From Spirochaetota bacterium (GTDB lineage: Bacteria > Spirochaetota > Spirochaetia > DSM-27196 > PWMO01): 19,482 nt of DNA. The position numbers and the translations under genes were made by a program. The notes under the pieces are model-generated. The model was not told the DNA's origin. It saw only the letters and a list, made by a program, of their open reading frames with translations, and did no database searches. The stretch spans positions 1-19,482 of the forward strand of contig JAAAOR010000067.1 of the NCBI GenBank assembly GCA_009908735.1, given 5' to 3'. This document shows positions 5,990-14,078 of this stretch, piece after piece (the first letter of the stretch is position 1; every line of letters starts with the position of its first letter).

Positions 5990-6961
5990 CTACTCCTTCA
6001 CTCCCGGAAACCGGCATCTGTGCAGGTGTCCGTCCTCGATGAAGGGAGGGATCGCCTCGCGGCAGGCGGCCTCGGCAAGGGGGCAGCGCGGGGCGAATGG
6101 ACATCCGGCCTCAGGGCTGTAGGGGTCGGGTACCGTCCCGGCCACCGCGGTGATCGGCGTGTCGGTGTAGTGCTGCCCGAGATCGAGGATGGAGTTCAGG
6201 AGCGCGCGCGTGTAGGGATGCCGGGGGGCGGCGAGAACTTCACTCGTCGGTCCCTGTTCCATGACGAGCCCCGCGTACATCACCACGATGCGGTCGGCGA
6301 TACCGGATATGAGCGCCAGATTATGCGTGATGAAGATGATCGAGAGGTTTCGCTCCTCTTTGAGGCGGATAAGGAGATCTATGATACCTGCCTGTATCGT
6401 GACGTCGAGGGAGGTCGTCGGCTCGTCGGCAATGAGCACTTTGGGGTCTGAGGCGAGGGCGAGGGCGATCATGATGCGCTGCAGCAGCCCGCCGGAAAAC
6501 TGATGCGGAAAGTTCGACAGCCGATCCTCGGGGAAGGGGACGTTTGTCTCCCTCAGCAGACGGATCGACTTCGCATAGATCTGCGCCTCGGTGAGTTCCG
6601 GCTCGTGTGCGCGAATGGTTTCCGCCAGCGTTTTGCCGATGGAGTAGATAGGATCGAAGGAGCGGCCGGGCTCCTGGAAGATGACGCCGATCTCACGCCC
6701 GCGAAAGGCTCTCAGGCGCTCGTATTCGAATCCGTATACCGACTCGCCCTTATACAGCACGTCGCCGCCGGCGTACTGCGCGTTCGGCGGGAGGAGGCGC
6801 ATCGTCGAGTGGGCGGTCACGCTCTTCCCCGAGCCGCTCTCCCCGACGATGCCGAGTACCTCACCCTCCTCGAGGGCGAAGTCCACGCCACGCACGGCAT
6901 GCAGCAGCCCCTGCTCGGTGGCAAAATCTATATGTAGATCCCTGACGTCGAGTAAACTCAT
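5990..6961 (-). CDS. oppD: Oligopeptide-type ABC transporter ATP-binding protein (OppD position)
   Basis: 323 residues. The partner ATPase of OppF. Motifs: Walker A GESGSGKS (40-47), Q-loop Gln96 in IFQEP, signature FSGGLLQR (155-162; LLQ replaces the usual MRQ), Walker B VLIADE (175-180) and switch His213. The oligopeptide/HPY C-terminal domain starts near RHPYTRALL (247). It ends with four cysteines (287, 293, 300, 316) in the pattern CPFAPRCPLAEAAC...HRC, the arrangement that carries a [4Fe-4S] cluster in characterised DppD-type ATPases. The start codon overlaps the oppC stop by one base (TGATG on the minus strand), indicating translational coupling. Confidence 0.94.
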   Translation of the reverse strand: MSLLDVRDLHIDFATEQGLLHAVRGVDFALEEGEVLGIVGESGSGKSVTAHSTMRLLPPNAQYAGGDVLYKGESVYGFEYERLRAFRGREIGVIFQEPGRSFDPIYSIGKTLAETIRAHEPELTEAQIYAKSIRLLRETNVPFPEDRLSNFPHQFSGGLLQRIMIALALASDPKVLIADEPTTSLDVTIQAGIIDLLIRLKEERNLSIIFITHNLALISGIADRIVVMYAGLVMEQGPTSEVLAAPRHPYTRALLNSILDLGQHYTDTPITAVAGTVPDPYSPEAGCPFAPRCPLAEAACREAIPPFIEDGHLHRCRFPGVKE

Positions 6962-8058
6962 CAGCCGGATTTCTCCCGATAATAAGGGTCAAAGACGTCC
7001 CGCAAGAGATCGCCGAGAAAGTTGAACGCGAGGGTCGTGACGAGGAGGAAGAGCCCGGGATAGAGAAACCACGGGAAATTGCTGAGGTTTGTCAGGGAGG
7101 TTACCTCGCGGTTCAACAGAGAGCCCCAGCTCACCGCCGGATCCACGATGCCCAGCCCAAGATAGGAGAGCACGGTCTCGCCGAGTATGAATCCGGGTAT
7201 GCCGAGCGCGATACTGACGATCAGAATGGAGGACATCTGCGGAATGATCTGCTTGAAGATGATGACAAGCGGGGGCACCCCCTGAAGCTGCGCCGCGGTG
7301 ATGAAGTCCTCCCGCTTTATGCTGTGCACGAGCCCCCGAATTAGTCGGGCGCTGCCCGGCCAGCCCACGAGGGACAGAATGACCGTAATAATGATGAAGG
7401 CCTGGCCCGAATCCAGATCACGCGACAATATGGACCGCAGGAACAGAATCATGTAGAGCCCGGGCACGAGGATGAAGAGCTCGGCGATACGCATGATGAT
7501 CCAGTCGGTTGCGCCTCCGTAGTACCCAGCAAGTCCCCCGAAGATGATGGCGAGGGTGAGCGAGATCGCGATGCCGAGAAAGCCGATGGTCAGCGAGATT
7601 CGCGATCCGTAGAGTATCCGCGAGAAAAGATCCCTTCCGAGATTGTCGGCGCCGAAGAGGTAGACCGGGTAGGTCTGCCCACCGTCCTCCCAGGTTGCCT
7701 GCCCCTCGTAGGGCGCGGTCGTACCGAAGAGGTGGACGTTCATCGGGATGAGATCCCAGAGCTTGTACTCGGGTCCGCGCACGAATAGCTTCACCGGCAC
7801 GTGGACGTCGGCGAGTCGCAGGTAACGGTAGTTGACCTGGTCGACGAGGATGGTCTTCTGCACCTGGGGGCGGAAGCCGAGACGCTCGGAGTAGAGTCGG
7901 AAGTTCGGCGGGTGATAGGCGTGTTCCTCGAACACGGTCGTATGCTTGTAGGGGGATATGAACTCGGCAAAGAACATTCCGCCGTAGAGCATGATGAGAA
8001 CGATGACCGATGCCAGAGCCACCTTGCGTTTGTACAGCCGGTAGAGAAAGCGCCGCAT
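6961..8058 (-). CDS. oppC: Oligopeptide-type ABC transporter permease with a long periplasmic insert (OppC position)
   Basis: 365 residues, longer than the roughly 300 usual for OppC. A first membrane helix at about 13-33 is followed by a periplasmic region of some 100 residues (about 36-135) that accounts for the extra length. The conserved entry segment FGADNLGRDLFSRILYGSRI comes next, then five further helices. The cytoplasmic coupling helix (EAA loop) reads ITAAQLQGVPPLVIIFKQII, and the domain ends ETVLSYLGLGIVDPAVSWGS and a final helix. It forms the inner-membrane channel with OppB. It starts 4 bp after the oppB stop. Substrate cannot be read from the sequence. Confidence 0.93.
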   Translation of the reverse strand: MRRFLYRLYKRKVALASVIVLIMLYGGMFFAEFISPYKHTTVFEEHAYHPPNFRLYSERLGFRPQVQKTILVDQVNYRYLRLADVHVPVKLFVRGPEYKLWDLIPMNVHLFGTTAPYEGQATWEDGGQTYPVYLFGADNLGRDLFSRILYGSRISLTIGFLGIAISLTLAIIFGGLAGYYGGATDWIIMRIAELFILVPGLYMILFLRSILSRDLDSGQAFIIITVILSLVGWPGSARLIRGLVHSIKREDFITAAQLQGVPPLVIIFKQIIPQMSSILIVSIALGIPGFILGETVLSYLGLGIVDPAVSWGSLLNREVTSLTNLSNFPWFLYPGLFLLVTTLAFNFLGDLLRDVFDPYYREKSG

Positions 8059-8062
8059 ATCG

Positions 8063-9160
8063 TCAGTCGCTCCCGTACTTGACGCGCGGGTCGACCACCG
8101 CCAGAAGAATATCCGCGACCACCATGCCGAGGAGAATCAGAAAGCTGATGAACATGATGTTTGCGAGCACGAGGTTGATGTCCTCCTGACGCACCGCCTC
8201 GTACATCAAACGCCCGATTCCCGGGTAGGAAAAGATAATTTCGAGTATGAGAGAGCCCGAAAACAGCCCGGCAAACAGGTTCGCGCTCGAGGTGATGTAG
8301 GGGTTTAGCGTGTTGCGGAAGGCATGGGCGAGATACACGCGACGCTCGGGAACTCCACGGCTCCGCAGCGAGGTAATGAAGGGCTTCCCGAGCTGATCGA
8401 GCATGGTCGCCCGGATCATCCGCATGGTGCCGCCGATCCCGCCGAGAAAGGCGCCGATCAGCGGAAGGATGATGTGGTGCGCGTAACTGAATACGAACCT
8501 CGTTGGGGCCTCCTGGAAGGGGAAATCCGGGTAGGCGGTGATGGGAAAGATGCCCGAGATGTAGGCAAAGAGTTGCAGCAGGATGAGTAAGAGAATGCCG
8601 GGAAATGCATGGAGAAAGAGGGCGGTAAAGGTAGCCGCGAGGTCGACGTGGGTGCCTACCTTGGAGGAGAAGTATATCCCAAGCCCGAAAGAGATGATGG
8701 TGAGAAAAAACAGCGATATCAAGTTTAGGATGAGCGAGTTCACCATCCTGTCCCGGACGAGAAAGAGAATGGGGGCGCGGGAGATCAGACTCCTGCCGAG
8801 GTCACGCTCGACGAATACCTGTTTGAGCCATCGCCCGTACTGCACGTAGAACGGATCGTTGAGCCCGAGCCGCTCCTTTGCCGACTCGATGGCCTCCTCG
8901 CTGTAGGCGTTGTCCTGCTGCCGGAACTCCGCCTGCATCAGCATCTGGCTGCGAACGTAGTTGTCCACGATATTGCCCGGCGACAGTGACATGAGCCCGA
9001 ACACGAGGAGGCCGAGCACGAGGAGGATGGTCACCATGGACACAGCCCTGGTGATCATGAACACCACAAGCGGATGTCGTCCACGGAACGCGTAGAGCTT
9101 TGCGAACACCGGCATCAGTGGGCGCGCGGCCTGTTTGAGAAGCGGCACAAGTCGTCTCAT
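8063..9160 (-). CDS. oppB: Oligopeptide-type ABC transporter permease (OppB position)
   Basis: 365 residues. The N-terminal cytoplasmic extension of about 30 residues precedes a first helix (about 38-60) ending in GLMSLSPGN, the OppB hallmark. The periplasmic loop then carries ERLGLNDPFYVQYGRWLKQV and DLGRSL. Five more helices follow; the coupling segment is SLRSRGVPERRVYLAHAFRN. The C-terminus has EIIFSYPGIGRLMYEAVRQE and VVDPRVKYG. All of these are OppB/DppB family blocks. It lies 14 bp after oppA and 4 bp before oppC. No good Shine-Dalgarno precedes the ATG, so expression may rely on coupling to oppA. Confidence 0.94.
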   Translation of the reverse strand: MRRLVPLLKQAARPLMPVFAKLYAFRGRHPLVVFMITRAVSMVTILLVLGLLVFGLMSLSPGNIVDNYVRSQMLMQAEFRQQDNAYSEEAIESAKERLGLNDPFYVQYGRWLKQVFVERDLGRSLISRAPILFLVRDRMVNSLILNLISLFFLTIISFGLGIYFSSKVGTHVDLAATFTALFLHAFPGILLLILLQLFAYISGIFPITAYPDFPFQEAPTRFVFSYAHHIILPLIGAFLGGIGGTMRMIRATMLDQLGKPFITSLRSRGVPERRVYLAHAFRNTLNPYITSSANLFAGLFSGSLILEIIFSYPGIGRLMYEAVRQEDINLVLANIMFISFLILLGMVVADILLAVVDPRVKYGSD

Positions 9161-9174
9161 CGTTCAGGCGCGTC

Positions 9175-11010
9175 TCACTCCTGGCCCTCGAGGAAAACGC
9201 GCTCGGTCTCGAGGCCGTTCAGCGTGTCGTAATACACATTTGACCACTCGTCGCGCACGCCGAGAAAGCCGAGGGTGTGAACGGTATATATCACCGGCAG
9301 TTGCTCGAGGAGTATTTTTTGATACTCATTGTAGATTTCCTTGCGCCGCTCCTCGTCGATGGTGAACTTCCCCTCGTTGTACAGCCTGTCAATGCGGGCT
9401 TCCCATTCGGTCGCGGGCTCGTTCTGTAGCGGGTGCCACAGATGCAGGTTTCCGTGCGAAGGCCACACGTTCGAGCCCCCGGTTGGCCAGTAGTTGCTTC
9501 CCAAGCCGATGGTAACTGCATCCCAGTCGTAGGTGCTCGTCAGGCGCTCGATAAGGGCCTGCCAGTCGATAGGCCGCACGTTCAAGGTTATGCCGACCTT
9601 GTCGAGCTCATCGGCGAAGATGTTGGCCATATCGATCGCGAGCGTGCTCTCGGCGCCCATGTTGATGTCGAACTCGATAGCGTTACCCTCGGCATCACGC
9701 ATGATCCCCTCCTCGTCGGGCTCGATGCCGATTTCGGCGAGGAGCTCTATGGCCCGCTCGGGGTCATAAGTGTACTCCAGCTCGATATCGGGGTTGAACA
9801 TGGGGTTGGCCCGAGCGAAAAAGTGATGCGCCGGGGCGGCGAGGCCACGGTAGACCTGTCGCACGATGCGCTCGCGGTTGAGCAGGGAGCTCATCGCCTG
9901 GCGGAACTCTTTCTGCGTAAACCAGGCGTATTTCGCCGAATCGAGATTCTCCGGATTCTGATTAAAGGAGATTAGTGCCGCCCCCAGCGACTCGCCCCCG
10001 TCGTACACCGTGTACTCGGGATCTTCGCGGTTGAGAAGCTGGTCGAGATCCTCCGGTCGGGCGCTGTAAGAGTCTTTGGTGCCGTCTAGAAAGAGCAGAA
10101 GCTCGGTGTTGCGATCGGGGACGATACGATAAGTGGCCCGCTCGAGGTAGGGGATGCCGGTGCCCCACTCATCCTGTTTCCAGTAATTAGGGTTTCGCTG
10201 CATCACCAGTCGCACGCCCGGCGAATACTCCACGATGTGGTAGGGACCGAGTGAGGAAATTTCGGTCACCTCGGTATCAACGCTATAAAGGTTGAGTACC
10301 CCCTCCACGCCGCCCTCGTCCTTAGCCGGCTTATAGATGTGTCGTGGGCCGAACTCCATGTTGGAAGAGAGAAGAGGGTTCGCCACGATCCGGGGATAGT
10401 TCAGCGCGAACCGCCGCTCGTCGATCTTCTCGGCGGTAATGCGCTCGGTGCTCCCGTCGGGCATCTCCACATACTGCTGGGCGTTCGAGCTCATCTGAAA
10501 GGCGGAATCGCCGGCTATCTCGCGGTACCAGTACACGACATCGTCGGCGGTGACCTTCACGCCGTCCTCGGCCGATTGCCCGGGGGTCGTCCAGTAGAGA
10601 TCGTCTCGGAGGGTGAAGACAACTCGCAGCGTCCCGGCTTCCTCGTCGACTTCAATCTCCCAGTCGGCAAGGTTCGGCGTCCACTCTCGCTCGTATGGAT
10701 CGTAGTCGGCGAGGTAGTCATAAAGCACGCTGACGATGGAATCGGTCTCTGCGTCGGTGACGTTGACCGGGTTGAAGGTTTTGGGGTCATTGTTGATAGA
10801 GGAAACCCAGGTTCCCCCGATACTCCCTTCTACCCATTCACCAGGACCCGGCTTTCGAACGGTCTGCTCGAGTAGCTCGGTCCGCGCGAGGTCCTGTCGG
10901 CCCTGCGCTTCCTCGACTGAGATCTCCTCGCCACCGCCGCATCCGGCCGTCGCCAATATCAGGGCTATCACCACGGTCGCGAGCGCCGCGCCACGCCATC
11001 TTACCTTCAT
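9175..11010 (-). CDS. oppA: ABC transporter substrate-binding lipoprotein (SBP_bac_5 family)
   Basis: 611 residues. This is the extracytoplasmic receptor of the importer. The signal sequence MKVRWRGAALATVVIALILA ends in the lipobox TAGC with Cys24 as the lipidation site. The mature protein shows the family pattern: ISSLGPYHIVEYSPGVRLVM, RNPNYWK, ATYRIVPDRNTELLLFLDG, FRQAMSSLLNRERIVRQVYR and a C-terminal lobe ending with EYQKILLEQLPVIYTVH. The ATG at 11010 is chosen because GAGGAGG lies 5 nt upstream and the signal peptide starts there; the in-frame ATG at 11052 falls inside the msrB terminator. It is the first gene of the five-gene operon. SBP_bac_5 proteins bind oligopeptides but also sugars and nickel complexes, so the ligand remains open. 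Confidence 0.94.
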   Translation of the reverse strand: MKVRWRGAALATVVIALILATAGCGGGEEISVEEAQGRQDLARTELLEQTVRKPGPGEWVEGSIGGTWVSSINNDPKTFNPVNVTDAETDSIVSVLYDYLADYDPYEREWTPNLADWEIEVDEEAGTLRVVFTLRDDLYWTTPGQSAEDGVKVTADDVVYWYREIAGDSAFQMSSNAQQYVEMPDGSTERITAEKIDERRFALNYPRIVANPLLSSNMEFGPRHIYKPAKDEGGVEGVLNLYSVDTEVTEISSLGPYHIVEYSPGVRLVMQRNPNYWKQDEWGTGIPYLERATYRIVPDRNTELLLFLDGTKDSYSARPEDLDQLLNREDPEYTVYDGGESLGAALISFNQNPENLDSAKYAWFTQKEFRQAMSSLLNRERIVRQVYRGLAAPAHHFFARANPMFNPDIELEYTYDPERAIELLAEIGIEPDEEGIMRDAEGNAIEFDINMGAESTLAIDMANIFADELDKVGITLNVRPIDWQALIERLTSTYDWDAVTIGLGSNYWPTGGSNVWPSHGNLHLWHPLQNEPATEWEARIDRLYNEGKFTIDEERRKEIYNEYQKILLEQLPVIYTVHTLGFLGVRDEWSNVYYDTLNGLETERVFLEGQE

Positions 11011-11041
11011 GAAGACCTCCTCAGCAGTCTCGCATAAATAT

Positions 11042-11072
11042 AACAAAAACACCCCGTGCGTACACGGGGTGT
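11042..11072 (-). terminator. Rho-independent terminator downstream of msrB
   Basis: A perfect 10-bp stem, ACACCCCGTG (11049-11058) with CACGGGGTGT (11063-11072), closes a 4-nt loop. Read on the minus strand it is followed by TTTTGTT. It sits about 70 nt after the msrB stop and 32 nt before the oppA start codon, separating the two units. Confidence 0.9.
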
Positions 11073-11141
11073 GGAGTTATCTTCGTACCAATCGTCCGCC
11101 GGATCGCGGGCCGGATCGGGGCTCGGCCTCGCTCGAGCACG

Positions 11142-11738
11142 CTACTCGCCGTATCGCGCCTGGTAGTCCTTCACAATCTGAGGGGGCTCTTCGCCCTCGG
11201 CGACGAAGATGAGGGCCGCGGAGTTCAGGCAGTAGCGGAGACCGGTGGGCTCCGGTCCGTCCTCGAAGACGTGCCCGAGGTGCGATCCGCTCGAGGAGTC
11301 GGTGACTTCGATGCGCTGCATCCACATCTTTCGGTCAATATAGAAGTCTACCGCCTCTTGATCTATGGGACGCCAGAAGCTCGGCCACCCGGTTCCTGAG
11401 CTGTATTTGTGTTCCGAGCTGAACAGTGGCTGCCCCGTAGCTCGAGAGTAGTAGATGCCGTCCTGCTTGTTATCGTACAGCTCGTTAGCGAACGCACGCT
11501 CGGTACCGTCCTCCCTGAGGACGTGGTACTCGAACTCGGAGAGGCGACTTCGCCACTCCTGCTCCGCGAGCTCGATGGGGTAGTCCTTCTCCCCCTGCTG
11601 AACTTCTATTGTGACGTCGCGACCGATCGTCATCTCCCGTGTGGAAGGGGCTGCTTCCTGTGCACCTGCCGCCAGAACAACGCCCAGAAGCCCGGCCAAG
11701 GCAACAAGCGATCCGGCAAGGAGAGGAACATGTTTCAT
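11142..11738 (-). CDS. msrB: Exported peptide-methionine (R)-S-oxide reductase, single-cysteine zinc-less form
   Basis: 198 residues. MsrB reduces the R epimer of methionine sulfoxide in oxidised proteins. An N-terminal signal peptide (about residues 1-26, ending LAAGAQEAA) points to export. The SelR domain spans about 60-180, with GQPLFSSEHKYSSGTGWPSF, GSHLGHVFEDGP and the catalytic block GLRYCLNSAALIF (Cys170). The two CxxC zinc pairs of most MsrB proteins are absent: YYSRATGQPLF and VTDSSSGSHLGH have no cysteine. Cys170 is the only cysteine in the mature protein, so no resolving cysteine is present. The start at 11738 has GAGGAG 6 nt upstream; an earlier ATG at 11816 would put a charged segment before the signal peptide. 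Confidence 0.94.
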   Translation of the reverse strand: MKHVPLLAGSLVALAGLLGVVLAAGAQEAAPSTREMTIGRDVTIEVQQGEKDYPIELAEQEWRSRLSEFEYHVLREDGTERAFANELYDNKQDGIYYSRATGQPLFSSEHKYSSGTGWPSFWRPIDQEAVDFYIDRKMWMQRIEVTDSSSGSHLGHVFEDGPEPTGLRYCLNSAALIFVAEGEEPPQIVKDYQARYGE

Positions 11739-11771
11739 AGTGCGCTCCTCGATATGAGTTTTTCTATCAAC

Positions 11772-11823
11772 AATATACTCACATTTAGCCCGCTTGCACA
11801 AATCGGATTTCATCACCTATAGT
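11772..11823. promoter_or_regulatory. Divergent promoter pair between msrB and the oxidoreductase
   Basis: On the minus strand TTGTGC (11801-11796) and TATATT (11777-11772) are 18 bp apart and would drive msrB. On the plus strand TTGCAC (11794-11799) and TATAGT (11818-11823, 5 of 6 matches) are also 18 bp apart and would drive the oxidoreductase. The -10 elements are good. The -35 elements are weak and overlap each other in TTGCACAA, so the promoters would share one -35 region. Confidence 0.4.
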
Positions 11824-11835
11824 CACCCGAGCAAT

Positions 11836-12810
11836 ATGTTTTCCCGTAAGACACGAAAGGCGCCGCCGGTTGTCGATGACCAACTGATGGAGGCCGTGAC
11901 GATCCGACGGTTCGGCGACGCTGCAGTCCTCGAGTTCATCAAGACCGACCAGCCGGAGCCCCGCCTCCACGACGTGGTGGTTCGGGTGCGGGCCATCGGC
12001 GTCAGTCCGCTCGACTGGAAGACGCGGGAGGGCTTCGGATTGTGGAGCGGCGACCACGCGCTTCCGGCCACCCCGGGATGGGAGGTGTCGGGAACCATCG
12101 TAGCCTGCGGCGGGCGCGTCGGCGAGTTCGAGGAGGGTGATGAGGTCTTCGGCCTTGCCGACTTTCCCGCCGGCGGCGCGTACGCGGAGTTCGTGCGCAT
12201 CCCCATGGACCAGTTGGTGAAGAAGCCCGAGACCGTTGACCACGCCCACGCCGCCGCGGTGCCGGTTGCGGGGCTCGCGGCTTACCAGGCGCTCTTCGAT
12301 ATCGGTCGCGTCGGCGAGGGACGGCGCGTGCTTGTTCACGGTGCAGCCGGCGGGGTAGGTCACATCGCCGTGCAGATGGCGAAGGCTGCCGGCGCGGAGG
12401 TTGTCGGCACCGCGTCGCAGCGCAACCTGGAGTTTATCCGTTCACTGGGAGCCGACGAGGCCATCGATTACGCCTCTGCGCACTTCGAGCGGGCAACACG
12501 GGCGGTGGATGTGGTCGTCGATACTGTCGGCGGTGAGGTGACGCAGCGATCCCTCGACGTGCTCTCCAGGCACGGCATCGTGGTCTCCCTCGATACGGTC
12601 TCGGCGCCTCCGGGGATCGGCGCCCACCGCGTTCGCACGCTCCAGATGCGCCCCGACGAGTACCAGCTGCAGCGCATTGCGGCGCACCTTGCCGCGGGCT
12701 CATTGCGAACGAGCATTACCACCGTACCGGGGCTGCGCGGCATCCGCGATGCGCATCGCATAAGTGAGACGGGCCACGTGCGCGGGCGTGTGGTGATTAC
12801 GTTGTATTAG
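11836..12810 (+). CDS. Zinc-independent MDR-family NADPH oxidoreductase (quinone reductase type)
   Basis: 324 residues from ATG 11836. Medium-chain dehydrogenase/reductase fold: N-terminal catalytic domain with MEAVTIRRFGDAAVLE, VRAIGVSPLDWKTREG and PGWEVSGTIVACGG. A Rossmann domain follows with VLVHGAAGGVGHIAVQMAKA (GxxGGxG at about 169-175) and FIRSLGADEAIDY. The structural-zinc cysteines and the catalytic-zinc GHE motif are absent, as in quinone oxidoreductases and related enone reductases. The start is uncertain: the family start would be ATG 11887 (MEAVTIRRF), but neither site has a Shine-Dalgarno, and a TATAGT box at 11818-11823 predicts a transcript beginning near 11830, so I prefer 11836. 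Physiological substrate is unknown. Its stop overlaps the convergent downstream gene. Confidence 0.9.
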   Translation: MFSRKTRKAPPVVDDQLMEAVTIRRFGDAAVLEFIKTDQPEPRLHDVVVRVRAIGVSPLDWKTREGFGLWSGDHALPATPGWEVSGTIVACGGRVGEFEEGDEVFGLADFPAGGAYAEFVRIPMDQLVKKPETVDHAHAAAVPVAGLAAYQALFDIGRVGEGRRVLVHGAAGGVGHIAVQMAKAAGAEVVGTASQRNLEFIRSLGADEAIDYASAHFERATRAVDVVVDTVGGEVTQRSLDVLSRHGIVVSLDTVSAPPGIGAHRVRTLQMRPDEYQLQRIAAHLAAGSLRTSITTVPGLRGIRDAHRISETGHVRGRVVITLY

Positions 12811-14048
12811 ACGATCCCGAGCTTTCGCCCGCCCTCCTCGGCGACCTGGAGGATCCGGTCGAGATCCGCATCATCGTGAATGGCCATGTAGGACGTGCGA
12901 ATGAGGGAGCGATTCGGCGGCACTGCTGGGCTTATCACCGGATTCACATAGACACCGTTCTCGTAGAAGTACTGCCAAAGCGCGAAGGTCTTCTCGTTGT
13001 CTCCAATGATGAGTGGAATAACCGCTGTCTCCGATGTACCCACGTCGTAGCCGATGCGAGAGAACCCGTCGAGCATTTTGGTGGCAATCTGCTGCAGGCG
13101 CGTGACGCGCTCCGGCTCTTCTTCTATGATTTCGAGGGACTTCATGACCGCCGCGACGTTTGCCGGGGGCATGCTTGCGCTAAAAATGAGCGAGCGGGCG
13201 AAGTGCTGGATGTAGTCCACGACTTCGCGGGTTCCGGCGACGAAGCCTCCGATCGAGCCGAAGGATTTGGAGAACGTGCACATGACGAGATCAGCAAGCT
13301 CGGTGTCGGCGTAGTGCTCGAGAGAGCCGCGGCCCGTCTCCCCGGCAACGCCGATGGAGTGTGCCTCGTCGAGATAGATGCGCGCTCCGTAGCGGTCGGC
13401 GAGCTCTCGAAGAGACGGCAGCTTGGCAATGTCGCCCTCCATGCTGAATACGCCGTCGGTAACGATCAGCTTGGGCTCGTCGGCGGGAATACCGGCAAGC
13501 ACCTCTTCGAGTTGATCCATGTTGTTGTGCTTGTACCGGTGTACGCCTACCCGATGATTCATCCCCTGGGTTAGAAAAATCCCGTCCATGATGGATGCGT
13601 GATTGAGCTTGTCGGTTATGACGTGCTCGCCGCGGCCGACGAGCGCGGAGATCGCCCCCAGATTCGTCTGATAGCCGGTGGTGAAACACAGCGCCGACTC
13701 CTTCCCGACAAAACCTGCGAGACGCTCTTCGAGCTCCTCGTGAATGTTCAGCGTGCCGTTCATGAACCGCGAGCCCGAGCAACTCGCCCCATAACCGTCG
13801 ATTGCCGCCTGGGCGGCTTCCCGCACGCGGGGGTCGAGAGAGAGACCGAGGTAATTGTTCGAGCCGGCCATGATGAGCTCTCGGCCCTCTGAAACGACTC
13901 GTCCGCCTCGGTACTCCTCTATAGGTCGGAAGTAAGGGTATATGCCGCGTTCCCGGGCGTCCGCCGCTTCGCGAAAGTCGTAGCATTTCTGGAAAATATC
14001 AGCTTGGGTCCCGGTTAGTTCCTGCTTTTCAGTGCTTACAGTGCTCAT
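12807..14048 (-). CDS. PLP-dependent alpha-oxoamine synthase, serine palmitoyltransferase-like
   Basis: 413 residues. The family condenses an amino acid with an acyl-CoA and loses CO2 (serine palmitoyltransferase, KBL, BioF, HemA). Motifs: GSNNYLGLSLDPRV (62-75), GSRFMNGTLNIHEELE (92-107), LNHASIMDG with the ring-stacking His150, VTDGVFSMEGDIA (196-208), Asp227/His230 in YLDEAHSIG, and the PLP lysine Lys261 in TFSKSFGSIGGF. The Lys context and the C-terminal FSASMPPANVAA and VNPVISPAVPPNRSLIRTSY resemble serine palmitoyltransferase and relatives more than KBL (which has GKALGGA) or BioF. Substrate choice cannot be fixed by eye; glycine C-acetyltransferase is the main alternative. The start at 14048 has GAGAGGA upstream. 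It is transcribed alone, and its stop overlaps the neighbouring gene's stop. Confidence 0.9.
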   Translation of the reverse strand: MSTVSTEKQELTGTQADIFQKCYDFREAADARERGIYPYFRPIEEYRGGRVVSEGRELIMAGSNNYLGLSLDPRVREAAQAAIDGYGASCSGSRFMNGTLNIHEELEERLAGFVGKESALCFTTGYQTNLGAISALVGRGEHVITDKLNHASIMDGIFLTQGMNHRVGVHRYKHNNMDQLEEVLAGIPADEPKLIVTDGVFSMEGDIAKLPSLRELADRYGARIYLDEAHSIGVAGETGRGSLEHYADTELADLVMCTFSKSFGSIGGFVAGTREVVDYIQHFARSLIFSASMPPANVAAVMKSLEIIEEEPERVTRLQQIATKMLDGFSRIGYDVGTSETAVIPLIIGDNEKTFALWQYFYENGVYVNPVISPAVPPNRSLIRTSYMAIHDDADLDRILQVAEEGGRKLGIV

Positions 14049-14078
14049 GTTGTTCCTCTCTTCTCCTCAAGTCTATTC

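Noticed and set aside
11037..11042. TATATT on the minus strand as the oppA -10 element
   Set aside because: No acceptable -35 lies 15-19 bp upstream, where the msrB terminator stem sits. The oppA promoter could not be placed.
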